From positions 19,054 to 83,053 of the forward strand of contig JAFKHH010000025.1 in the NCBI GenBank assembly GCA_017306865.1: 64,000 bases of DNA, written 5' to 3'. A program made the position numbers and the translations under genes. The stretch's first letter is position 1; every line of letters begins with the position of its first letter. Below the pieces are notes generated by a model that did not search any database, was not told the origin of the DNA, and saw only the letters and a list, made by a program, of their open reading frames with translations. The stretch is from Filimonas sp. GTDB taxonomy: Bacteria > Bacteroidota > Bacteroidia > Chitinophagales > Chitinophagaceae. Shown piece by piece: positions 54,145 through 62,605 of the stretch.

Positions 54145-54738
54145 TTAGGATGCCCCAGGTCCACCGAACACCCGAATCAACTCGGCCCTTTTGTCTTTTA
54201 ACTTTTGCTTTATAAATTCGGTGATATGGTTTGACCATAGTTCTATAGACGCATTGTTGCTATTCACAAATTGGAAGGTCATAGAAAGTAGATTTCGTGC
54301 CATCAATTTTGCTTTTTCAGGATCAAGCTCGGGGATATCCACGTACACCACCAACCTATCATAACTTGGTAAAATCAAGCCATGTTCCGAACTACTCCAC
54401 GAAAAACTATCAGGGTTGTATTCGAACAATTCTCTGTCACCCGTAAACGGAAACTCAACAGGAAAAATATAGTGCGACCTGCTCAATCCGAGCATCTGTT
54501 GCTGAATCGATGGCGGACTTTCGTGATACCTATGTTCGCCAACTTTAGGCTCTCCAATCTCTACTTTTTTAAACACCACGTCCCCGATAATCCTGGAAGA
54601 AGTCTGCGCAAAAACAGCATCGTCTTTAACATCACGAAGTTGCAGATTATTGATGTGTGTGGTTATACTCGCCTCTCTTCTTTGCTTGATCGTTGTCAGG
54701 AAAGGACGCCCCGTTGGGGATACAAACTGATTGTACAT
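54145..54738 (-). CDS. Hypothetical protein, last gene of the Argonaute operon
   Basis: 197 aa, soluble, without signal or membrane segment. The block SRIIGDVVFKKVEIGEPKV followed by HRYHESPPS, then FPVEFPFTGDRELFEYNP, looks like a conserved but unassigned domain. It lies 23 bp after the wHTH/TM gene and is the last gene of the minus-strand run. I cannot assign a function. Confidence 0.7.
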   Translation of the reverse strand: MYNQFVSPTGRPFLTTIKQRREASITTHINNLQLRDVKDDAVFAQTSSRIIGDVVFKKVEIGEPKVGEHRYHESPPSIQQQMLGLSRSHYIFPVEFPFTGDRELFEYNPDSFSWSSSEHGLILPSYDRLVVYVDIPELDPEKAKLMARNLLSMTFQFVNSNNASIELWSNHITEFIKQKLKDKRAELIRVFGGPGAS

Positions 54739-54761
54739 ATTGCTTGTTTTATGTGTACTAA

Positions 54762-55238
54762 TTATTTTCCCGTTTTATCCGCTTGCATAACAGCTCTTAA
54801 TTCCCGAACCTCGGTTTCCAGCGCTGAAATTCGCTCTGCGTTCTTAGCATTCTGGATAATGGCGATAGTCAGGGTGTATATCGATATGAAAATTGCCAGT
54901 GCCGTGGAAACTATCTTAATAATATCAAACAACTCCTCGGCAAACTCCTTCATTGCCAAACGGGGATATTTCCTGTCCTGGAGAGCAACATTTCCCTTTG
55001 CAGACAGCATAAATCGCATATCGTTACTGCCGCCATTGCGGTATACTTCATCTATGGCCAACAGCGCGTCAACTTGATTATTTACCGAACTCTTTTCGAT
55101 ACCCGTTCTTTTCGACATTTCCAACACAGTCAATTCCATATCCACCGCATAGTCCGGATGATCTTCATCCTGAATATTCTTGAGCACCCTCAACATTTCA
55201 TGCCGGATGTAGTAACGTGGTTTAATATATTTAATCAT
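54762..55238 (-). CDS. Winged-helix protein with C-terminal TM helix and coiled coil
   Basis: 158 aa. An N-terminal winged-helix region (LEMSKRTGIEKSSVNNQVDALL) is followed by a transmembrane helix (IVSTALAIFISIYTLTIAII) and a short charged coiled coil (ERISALETEVRELRAVMQ). The combination suggests a membrane-tethered DNA- or protein-sensing partner. It lies 31 bp after the nuclease gene and 23 bp before the 54145 gene. It may be a regulator of the operon or an effector that signals at the membrane. Confidence 0.72.
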   Translation of the reverse strand: MIKYIKPRYYIRHEMLRVLKNIQDEDHPDYAVDMELTVLEMSKRTGIEKSSVNNQVDALLAIDEVYRNGGSNDMRFMLSAKGNVALQDRKYPRLAMKEFAEELFDIIKIVSTALAIFISIYTLTIAIIQNAKNAERISALETEVRELRAVMQADKTGK

Positions 55239-55269
55239 AATACTTAGTTATCGTCAAATACTACCTTGG

Positions 55270-56310
55270 TTAACTAGCAACAATGACTTCAACATTGAAT
55301 TTGTGACCAGCCTTTACGCGCTCACCATCCAGATCTTTGAAATTAGACAGATCGCGCGTTTTCCTTTCCGGATCGTAAACAAAACAAAAGAGTTTTTTCA
55401 ACCACTTGCACTCATGATAAGATTCGAAGTCTACTTTCAGCTCTTCGATAAAATTCACTTCGTTGCTATCGCCTGCCTTGATCATCTTTGCCTCTATCAG
55501 TATGCCCTCTGCGCGCAGGATCAAATCAATCTTTGTAGACTTACCCCCAACTTTAGGAATAGCATCTTCGTCACGCAAGGAAGGAAAGTGCGACTTGAGG
55601 ATGACATACAGAAGGTCTTGCACATCGTACTCATCACGGATTAAAAAATTGTCGTGCCCCTTTCGCCTGTTCTTAGTGACTTTCTGGACCGCGTTACTGA
55701 AATTATTCAGTACTGTACGAATTACCTCTTCGGCAGACTTGTTGACGTAGTGTGTTTCAAGGAGCGTTCGTTCCAGATCTTCGAGCAGCAACTGTAACTG
55801 TACGTCTATATCACCGGCAACTACAGCAACAATAGCGGCATTCAAATCGCTCTGTGGCACCGCAACTTTCTGCAAAACGGATCGGACCAGTGCCGCTGCC
55901 GGGTCATGATTTATTTGGGTTGATGCAGTAACCAGGTCGTTATGCAACGAAGGCTCCATCCTTGCCAGGAAGTATTTTTGTTTCAGGTCGCCCTCCATGA
56001 ACTTTGCCTGGAGTAGCTGCTTTAACTGCGGTTCATTCTTTGCTGCCAGATAAAGGCCTGTAAACTTAAAAATATTAGATGTTGCACTGATACCCTTAAA
56101 CGCAGGCTTTGTTACAACAGCCATCACTCTCACTGGGTCCTGCTCACCCTTATAGCCAAGCAACGCAACCTGCTCTTCCGGACTCAAATCAAAAGAATGC
56201 GTAGCAAGATCTTTTGCACAATGCAGGTGCAAATATGCAGCCAGCTCTATATTGCCGCTTTCCAGCAACCTCGCTCTGTTCTCCTTTAATATTTGTCTTA
56301 AATAAACCAT
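55270..56310 (-). CDS. PD-(D/E)XK nuclease, Argonaute-associated effector
   Basis: 346 aa. The N-terminal 210 residues are helical and unassigned. The C-terminal domain has DEYDVQDLLYVILKSHFP, then Asp262 in KIDLIL and Glu273-x-Lys275 in LIEAKM, the catalytic core of a PD-(D/E)XK nuclease; ECKWLKKLFCFVYD follows. The gene overlaps the Argonaute stop by 13 bp. Inactive long pAgo proteins of the BPAN type use such a nuclease as effector and cause abortive infection by degrading DNA; I infer the same here. Confidence 0.85.
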   Translation of the reverse strand: MVYLRQILKENRARLLESGNIELAAYLHLHCAKDLATHSFDLSPEEQVALLGYKGEQDPVRVMAVVTKPAFKGISATSNIFKFTGLYLAAKNEPQLKQLLQAKFMEGDLKQKYFLARMEPSLHNDLVTASTQINHDPAAALVRSVLQKVAVPQSDLNAAIVAVVAGDIDVQLQLLLEDLERTLLETHYVNKSAEEVIRTVLNNFSNAVQKVTKNRRKGHDNFLIRDEYDVQDLLYVILKSHFPSLRDEDAIPKVGGKSTKIDLILRAEGILIEAKMIKAGDSNEVNFIEELKVDFESYHECKWLKKLFCFVYDPERKTRDLSNFKDLDGERVKAGHKFNVEVIVAS

Positions 56311-58292
56311 AACTTTTCACTTACTGCTTTTAGTCTATCGTAATCCCATCCGCTAACCATTTTCAATTCTTCCGTCATTCTGGCCATCAAAGAAGGGTAC
56401 ATAATCGTCACCGTTCTTTTTGAAGGCATATAACTCCTGTGAGAGAGGTGGGAGAACCAATATACCTGTTTGGCTATATAGAACAGGCTCGTAAACGTTG
56501 AACGCTTATCCAGCTCGATCTTTAAAGGCAAATCGCTTTTGGCAACAAAATGCAGCAGGGCAGTGTATTGGCTCAACTGAATATAAGTACCCGTACGAAT
56601 ATCATACTGTCCATCATTGTTATAAAGGCGAAAGTTGTGACCATAGCCCAAATGCACCAACGCAAATTCAAAATCATAAGCCGCGAGCCGCTGTTTGAGG
56701 CCATTGACAGCCTTAATTTCGTACTCTTCACTTGATGATTTAAAGAGGTGAAATATCAGGCGGAAACTTCCCGCTTTGCTCATCTGTTCTACCAAAGGCT
56801 TCAACGTTTTGTAAAGATGTTCCTCGAGGTTCGCCGCATAATTATCGAAAGTTGACAGCGGAGAACAATTACCAGTCATATACCGGCCATCGTTATGGAA
56901 AATCTGCGCAATTCCAAGCACATGCTGCCCTCCGGCGGACAAGGTGGAACCAATACCCACCACCAACTCATCTTTGAGTTTATCTTCCTTTTCAATCGTC
57001 CACGCAGTGCCCCCCAGCTTTGCGTAGGAATTAAGCGCAATGTTGGTCATCGTAAATGGACTTGGTTTTTGCCGAATTGTTTCGATCTGGACATCCTGCG
57101 TGGGGATACCGTTGCCGATAAGTTTTGCTTTGCAATAGTAGTAGGGCGACATATCCGGCGAAAGTTTCTCGTGCGCCTGGTTTACGATGACATAAATAAG
57201 CTGGCATTTCAGGAGCGCATCATCGTACAACACTTCCTTATAGTTTTCCAGCGCTTTACCGTCAATCGGTTTTAAGAAGAAACTCAATTGATTAAAATGA
57301 AAGTCTTCTTTCAACTTCGCTTCTATTTTTCTGACAAACCCTTCCGTTTCACCCTGGTATTCCTTAGGGCATATTACCCCGATAGCGATCGGTCTGTTTT
57401 GGTACAGCTCCAGCGAATAAGGCTGATAACTCTTTACCATCTGGTCATAATACTTCAAACCCTGGGTATTCTTCCTGTTACTGTAGAAATACCGCTCCGG
57501 CTTCGCTATGATTTCAGACCTAACAAGATTATCCTCGAAAGGAAGATACCTTTTCAATATCTTTTCCATTGACAGGTTGAACGGCAACTGTAAAGTCCCT
57601 TTGGCATTATCCAGCCACTTATAAAACTTATCGATGACTTGGAACGATCTTACCGGACCGGATTCACTTTCTACAATGTTGTCGTAGATACCTTGTACGC
57701 CCCTGGTATCAAAGAACCGCTTCAACGAATGTAAATCTGCATGAATCTTTCCTTCACGTCCTTTTAACCCCTTTACATCAATGCCGAATCTTTCAAATTC
57801 ATCACGACCCCACGTAAACGTATTTTTCAATGATGTTGCCAGTGAAAATCCGAGCATCAATTTTCCTTCCTTAAAAAAATAGTTGCTGGAAAAATGTACA
57901 ACCCGGTGAAGCGACAAACCTTCGATCCTGCTTTCTAACAGGTCTTTTGTAGCTATCAAATCCCAACAGTTCGAATACTTATTCTTGTGGGCCTGGTATC
58001 CAAGAGCTGATACTGCTGCTACGATAGCATTTTCAATGATTCGGCAAAGAACCCTCGGCTTCGTAGTAAGATCCATTTCAATCTGGGCTATCCCAGGCGG
58101 TTTGTTTACGGTGGCCTTTATAGTCCATAGCAGGATCTTTTCGCCGTCACGATAAAACTGCACATCTGGATACGTTTCTTTTAATTGCCTGAATGCCTCT
58201 TTTGTGTTGTAACTACTGTAGTCAATAACATCAATTTTTCCTGCTTTTGCAGTAAGAATTGTCTGGTAAAAGTTCAAAAATAATCCGCTCAT
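56298..58292 (-). CDS. Long prokaryotic Argonaute, catalytically degenerate (long-B type)
   Basis: 664 aa from the ATG at 58292 (a GTG at 58367 is also in frame). An N-terminal region and PAZ-like segment (about residues 1-290) precede MID (about 295-410, with Y-Y-Y-C-K and GNGIPTQDVQ as 5'-phosphate site) and PIWI (about 415-640). The conserved NIALNSYAKLGGTAW marks PIWI. The expected catalytic Asp in the first strand is replaced (VVGIGSTLS, Gly448) and the second strand RLIFHLFKSS also lacks Asp, so target cleavage is not expected. Guide-directed recognition probably activates the neighbouring nuclease. Transcribed after RloAB, with a 133-bp gap. Confidence 0.9.
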   Translation of the reverse strand: MSGLFLNFYQTILTAKAGKIDVIDYSSYNTKEAFRQLKETYPDVQFYRDGEKILLWTIKATVNKPPGIAQIEMDLTTKPRVLCRIIENAIVAAVSALGYQAHKNKYSNCWDLIATKDLLESRIEGLSLHRVVHFSSNYFFKEGKLMLGFSLATSLKNTFTWGRDEFERFGIDVKGLKGREGKIHADLHSLKRFFDTRGVQGIYDNIVESESGPVRSFQVIDKFYKWLDNAKGTLQLPFNLSMEKILKRYLPFEDNLVRSEIIAKPERYFYSNRKNTQGLKYYDQMVKSYQPYSLELYQNRPIAIGVICPKEYQGETEGFVRKIEAKLKEDFHFNQLSFFLKPIDGKALENYKEVLYDDALLKCQLIYVIVNQAHEKLSPDMSPYYYCKAKLIGNGIPTQDVQIETIRQKPSPFTMTNIALNSYAKLGGTAWTIEKEDKLKDELVVGIGSTLSAGGQHVLGIAQIFHNDGRYMTGNCSPLSTFDNYAANLEEHLYKTLKPLVEQMSKAGSFRLIFHLFKSSSEEYEIKAVNGLKQRLAAYDFEFALVHLGYGHNFRLYNNDGQYDIRTGTYIQLSQYTALLHFVAKSDLPLKIELDKRSTFTSLFYIAKQVYWFSHLSHRSYMPSKRTVTIMYPSLMARMTEELKMVSGWDYDRLKAVSEKLWFI

Positions 58293-58425
58293 TATACTTA
58301 TGCATTTTACATGGAATTGCCTGATGTACAGAAGGATTATTTCCGGCCTTTTATGACCTGATGCCACAACTTTAATTCGCGAGGGCGGAGCAAATCAATA
58401 TTCAAGCAATTAAATTTCTAAATAC

Positions 58426-59118
58426 CTATTTTAACGCGAGGAGTTCTTCTATAAGCAAGTGAACCATTGTACAGGGATTTTGGTTCGCATAATCATGCCT
58501 ACCTGCAAATCGAGCTGCAAGGCGTTTCGCATTTGCTATTGCCGCAGCCGGGTTTCCGTGCGTTTTTAAAAGGGCGTACATCTCCTCATCATTTTTTAAA
58601 TATTCGTATTGTTTTCCAGCAAAAGGCCGGACATTACCTTCAATCAAATTCTTAAAGCCACCTCTTTGCATATGGTTTTCATAATATTGAAAATGCAATA
58701 AATACCATAGTTCAAATGCTTCATTACTCCAGGCGCAGCCAATGGCCGGTTTATTATTGGCACAGCGTGTTATCGCCGCATTAAAATTTTCTGCTGAGAA
58801 ACTATCCCTGTCAAAGACAACCCATAAACGGTCAACTGGACGGCTGTTCAATCTTTCATATTTCTCTTTGAGACGAAGTGCTTCATCTACCAATGATTGC
58901 GTATTCATGCCAGCTCCTTCTATATCTATCTGGCATGCCGTCAATACGCCTTTGGGCAGGTCCCGTTTGAGGCCTTCAAAATAGTTAGGCTCGGTAGCCT
59001 TCCCTTCACACACAATGAGGTAATACTTCCGCTTTTCCCGAACATTCTTAGCACGTTTATGCTCCTGTCGTGCGAAGCGTTTTTTTATTTCGTTTGAAAT
59101 TTTTACTTTTCTGGCCAT
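58426..59118 (-). CDS. rloB: RloB-like TOPRIM protein
   Basis: 230 aa. The TOPRIM core is YLIVCEGKATEPNYFEGL (Glu) and WVVFDRDSF (Asp-x-Asp), then AFELWYLLHF. It overlaps the AAA15 gene stop by 16 bp. AAA15 + RloB pairs such as RloAB and AbiL act as anti-phage modules, in which the ATPase senses and the TOPRIM protein attacks nucleic acid. Confidence 0.88.
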   Translation of the reverse strand: MARKVKISNEIKKRFARQEHKRAKNVREKRKYYLIVCEGKATEPNYFEGLKRDLPKGVLTACQIDIEGAGMNTQSLVDEALRLKEKYERLNSRPVDRLWVVFDRDSFSAENFNAAITRCANNKPAIGCAWSNEAFELWYLLHFQYYENHMQRGGFKNLIEGNVRPFAGKQYEYLKNDEEMYALLKTHGNPAAAIANAKRLAARFAGRHDYANQNPCTMVHLLIEELLALK

Positions 59119-60392
59119 TCTTTTGTACGGGTTGTGAGGTTACCGATAAAAGGAATTGCCCCATAGCGTCCTTCGATGTAATCCTTTTCAAAAGAACGGT
59201 CCTTACGAACAGCTTTACCTCCTTCCTTATATTCTACAAGAGAATACATAGTAGAGACACCACGGTTATCCTTTTCCACGAAATAAATTTGATCCCTGCG
59301 ATAGTCCCCATAGTTGAGCAGGTTAGTATCATGAGTAGCAAAGATCAACTGGGCATTTTTGCAATTCTGGTCTTTTGAATTAAACAATCTTGTAATTGCC
59401 AGCGTAAGCAGCGGATGAAGACTTGCATCAAGTTCATCAACGATCAGAACGCCACCATCATTGAGCACATCGAAAACGGGGCCCGAGATATTAAAAAGTT
59501 TGTTGGTACCAGATGATTCCTGGCTGCGCATATCAAATTCAACTGTATCGACCATTTTATCATTGTCATACTTACTGTGAATTGTTTTGATATCAATTCT
59601 GAAAGCACCTTCAAGATCAGTAACCATTTGCTTTACCAGGCTCTCCGGCATATCAGCAGGCAATTCCTTTGGATCAAATAACTTCTTACTAATAGAAATG
59701 TCGTCAAAACCAAGATCAAGTCTTTGATAAAAGTTTAGTAAGTTATTGGCAGTATCCTTATTCTCCAGCATTGTAAATGTTACCGCCTTATAACGCTCAT
59801 GGCTCAAACCAGAAATCGTAATAAAATTGTTGAACCAGGCCATGATCTTTTTCGCGATCTTGCCATTAAATTGATCCACCACAGTAAGGAAAAGGGCGTT
59901 TGCTCTTGTTCGGCTTTCCAGCTTCGTTCCTTCGGAGAAAGATTTGCCCACCTCAATATCCTGCGCCTGGCGGATAAATAGCAATTTTTCAGTAGACTTC
60001 GCAGCTTCATACAGCCATTCTGAATGAACCTGCGTATCATCCACCTCAAAACCGTAACGGTAGCGAAAACCATCAATAACAAATACCATCTCAAACAGTG
60101 AGGGAGATTTTTCTGTCGCTGTATCCAGTAGAAAAGGTGTGATATCCAGCTCATCTTTTGACGATTGTTCGAAAGACTCCAGCACAAGCCTGCGCATCGT
60201 GGACATGGCATAAATAAAATTACTTTTACCACTTGCATTTGCCCCAAAAATCACCGCACCTTTAAGCAGGTCGTTGCGCACCGTAGAAAAGATATTAGTA
60301 TCAATAAACTCTTTAATCGAGGCCGCTACAAGGCTAAGCGTTGTTCTCTCCTTAAAGGAGAGAAAGTTACTAACTGTAAATTCTTGTAACAT
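59103..60392 (-). CDS. AAA15-family ATPase (RloA-like)
   Basis: 429 aa. Walker A is GANASGKS (residues 50-57), the signature lies in RSQESSGTNKL-FNIS, Walker B in GGVLIVDELDASLHP and the switch His in FATHDTNLLN. It is an ABC-like sensor ATPase of the RloA/AbiLi group. It is first in the minus-strand run, divergent from CoiA across a 163-bp region with three palindromes. Confidence 0.9.
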   Translation of the reverse strand: MLQEFTVSNFLSFKERTTLSLVAASIKEFIDTNIFSTVRNDLLKGAVIFGANASGKSNFIYAMSTMRRLVLESFEQSSKDELDITPFLLDTATEKSPSLFEMVFVIDGFRYRYGFEVDDTQVHSEWLYEAAKSTEKLLFIRQAQDIEVGKSFSEGTKLESRTRANALFLTVVDQFNGKIAKKIMAWFNNFITISGLSHERYKAVTFTMLENKDTANNLLNFYQRLDLGFDDISISKKLFDPKELPADMPESLVKQMVTDLEGAFRIDIKTIHSKYDNDKMVDTVEFDMRSQESSGTNKLFNISGPVFDVLNDGGVLIVDELDASLHPLLTLAITRLFNSKDQNCKNAQLIFATHDTNLLNYGDYRRDQIYFVEKDNRGVSTMYSLVEYKEGGKAVRKDRSFEKDYIEGRYGAIPFIGNLTTRTKEWPEK

Positions 60393-60410
60393 AGGATTTT
60401 GTTTTTAAAC

Positions 60411-60528
60411 TGAGAAAAAATCTCAATTTTAATGGAAATTGATCTTAAAATAACCTATAAATGAGAAATATTCACAAAATTAATAAATAATATTTACACA
60501 ACAATAATTTTTGTGAGAAAATTTCTCA
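60411..60528. promoter_or_regulatory. Three palindromes in the divergent defence promoter
   Basis: TGAGAAAAAATCTCA (60411-60425), TGAGAAATATTCACA (60462-60476) and TGAGAAAATTTCTCA (60514-60528). The first and third are perfect palindromes; the second matches in most positions. Centre-to-centre spacing is 51 and 52 bp, about five helical turns. They lie between 60392 and 60556 and would place a regulator on both promoters. Confidence 0.75.
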
Positions 60529-60555
60529 TAAAATCCATTAAATAAAAGCAATCTT

Positions 60556-61401
60556 ATGTACATAGCAAACTCAACATTTGGGAAAAACGTAGATGCGACG
60601 CTCGCCACTCTACTGGGCGGCCAATACTTCTGCCCAAGTTGCAAAGAGAAAGTTGTCCTGCGGGAAGGATTGATAAAAATTCCCCATTTCGCACATCTTC
60701 CGGGGGCTTCTTGCGAATATGCCGGGGAAAGCATGCTTCACCTTGAAATGAAGCAACAGATCCATAAGTATTTGAAGAAAAGATATGATATCCCCAAATC
60801 GGGCATAGCATTAGAAAAACCGTTTGGCTTAATCAGACCAGACATTTACCTCAATTGGCATGGAAAACACATTGGCATTGAAGTACAAACATCCTCACTC
60901 ACTCCTGAACAAATCATCTCCCGGACAATTGCTTACCACCGGCTGGGGTTATATGTAGCATGGGTATTACCATATGATATTAACCGATATCAGCCCATAA
61001 GTAAAACCACCAATCGTAGATTCTTTGGAGCATTCCGTCTGAAAGAATATGAACGTATTATCTCTCAAATGGGCTTTAAAAGCATGTTATTGTGGGATAT
61101 CGAAAGAGACCCAAAGAAAGGATTTATCACTCTACGACTTGCAGACCACTTTAGTGAAAGCCGGGAATTTTATGACAAGGAAAGAGGCGAAACAGTCAGT
61201 TACGGACCCAAAAAGTTAAAGACGATGAAATTTGCTGACGCACACAAACCATCAGTTCATTTTCATGAACTACATTGTAAGCAATTACAACCTTTTCAGG
61301 CTGGCAGTGCAACCTATCAATTGCCTGCACGCAACTTAGTTTTCTATAACTGGCCTCCCGAAGAAAAAAGAGTTTTCAAACGGCGGACATGGCCTTACTA
61401 A
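60556..61401 (+). CDS. CoiA-like competence/nuclease-domain protein
   Basis: 281 aa. N-terminal zinc-ribbon-like CPSCKEKVVL (Cys26, Cys29), HFAH near residue 45, then the nuclease core RPDIYL and GIEVQTS (Asp96, Glu109, Gln111), as in the CoiA nuclease. CoiA processes DNA in natural transformation, and island versions are linked to defence. It is divergent from the AAA15 gene, sharing its promoter region. Confidence 0.87.
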   Translation: MYIANSTFGKNVDATLATLLGGQYFCPSCKEKVVLREGLIKIPHFAHLPGASCEYAGESMLHLEMKQQIHKYLKKRYDIPKSGIALEKPFGLIRPDIYLNWHGKHIGIEVQTSSLTPEQIISRTIAYHRLGLYVAWVLPYDINRYQPISKTTNRRFFGAFRLKEYERIISQMGFKSMLLWDIERDPKKGFITLRLADHFSESREFYDKERGETVSYGPKKLKTMKFADAHKPSVHFHELHCKQLQPFQAGSATYQLPARNLVFYNWPPEEKRVFKRRTWPY

Positions 61402-61485
61402 AACTGATTATTAATCCAAATTCCCGAAAAGAGTGTTGTCTAGTGTTCACTATTGACAAACGCAATCAATATGCTCCAATAAGCA

Positions 61486-62055
61486 TCAAAAATAATCGTA
61501 CTTATCAATCAGTCCTTTTGACATTAAACCGTAACTTTTCTTTTCCTTCCTGGACCCCAACAACGATTTCGTTTCGCAAGTTATATCAAGATAGGATACT
61601 GTTTCCAGGTTGACGCAGCCAACATTCGAGCGAAGACTTTGTTCCTGGCCCATGTAAACAGAAACCTTGCAGTCTTTACTTGCCCCCAGGTAAGTAACAT
61701 CAACAGCAGACAACCTGGAATTATTTGAATCGCTATACAGTGCAGAAAGATTGATTTTAACGACTGCCCCGGAATTATAAAAAGTGTCGATCACCACTTC
61801 ATTCTTTCGTTGTGGATTTTTAAGATTTGCCGCACAACGATCATACGCATGAAAATCGTAATGCAGCAAAGTGGTATCCCCATGTTGCATAGTTGAAGCA
61901 TCCTTATGTACATCAAGATGGGCTTCCCTAAAAGCAGCCGGTTTCCCGTCAGGTTGCAAAGTATGCTTTGCGATTACATAACCGAATAGCAAAAAGAAAA
62001 CTGTACAAATAAGAAATGCGCCTGATGAAAACAAAATAAATGGCCTAAGTCTCAT
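61486..62055 (-). CDS. Membrane-anchored hypothetical protein
   Basis: 189 aa with one N-terminal transmembrane helix (FILFSSGAFLICTVFFLLF) and an extracytoplasmic domain of beta type with paired cysteines (CAANL, DCKVSV, GCVNLE, ITCETK). No family recognised. Convergent with the CoiA-like gene. Confidence 0.7.
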   Translation of the reverse strand: MRLRPFILFSSGAFLICTVFFLLFGYVIAKHTLQPDGKPAAFREAHLDVHKDASTMQHGDTTLLHYDFHAYDRCAANLKNPQRKNEVVIDTFYNSGAVVKINLSALYSDSNNSRLSAVDVTYLGASKDCKVSVYMGQEQSLRSNVGCVNLETVSYLDITCETKSLLGSRKEKKSYGLMSKGLIDKYDYF

Positions 62056-62163
62056 CTTTTAAAAATTTAAATTCTGGTGATAACAATTGCCGGCTTGTTT
62101 TATCTTAAACCGGTATAAACTTATTTAGGGAAGAGCCGTAGAGGCATCTTATATTGACTGGCT

Positions 62164-62337
62164 TTAAAGGAGCTGGGTTATATACAATTTACGAAGTCTT
62201 TTTTGAAAAATCATGTACAAAAAATAAACTAGCATTTCTTTTACAGCAGCAGGATTGACCGCCATATTAATGCAGTCAAAAACTTCCTCTTTCCATTCAT
62301 ACTCACTACGAAATTTCCTTTTTTGCGTAACCTGCAT
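62164..62337 (-). CDS. Small ORF of 57 codons (possible gene)
   Basis: ATG at 62337. The peptide is Lys/Glu-rich (MQVTQKRKFRSEYEWKEEVF) with a hydrophobic centre (MLVYFLYMIF). It lies in a 550-bp gap (62056-62605) that otherwise shows nothing except two copies of GTATCTACAC near 62348 and 62372 and a 45-codon frame overlapping the MTase start. Confidence 0.33.
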   Translation of the reverse strand: MQVTQKRKFRSEYEWKEEVFDCINMAVNPAAVKEMLVYFLYMIFQKRLRKLYITQLL

Positions 62338-62605
62338 TTACTCAACAATGTATCTACACGTACATCAACAACAGGTATCTACACTGCAATTTTGAATTAC
62401 TTCTTTTGCGTTGATATTCTACCTTAACCAGGTAATTGTGCAATTGATAATGTGAGTTTATGTACCAGTCTATGATTACTGCTTCGGCTATGGGCGCCGC
62501 AGCGCCAACAACGTTTCCCGCACCTATACCCTACCCTCCCGCTTCTATCGCTCTCCCCCATCCTCATTTAATCATTCATTCGCTCCCACAGCTAATACGC
62601 CCACA

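Noticed and set aside
60480..60811. Minus-strand frames antisense to the CoiA-like start
   Set aside because: Antisense shadows of a supported gene and its operator region.
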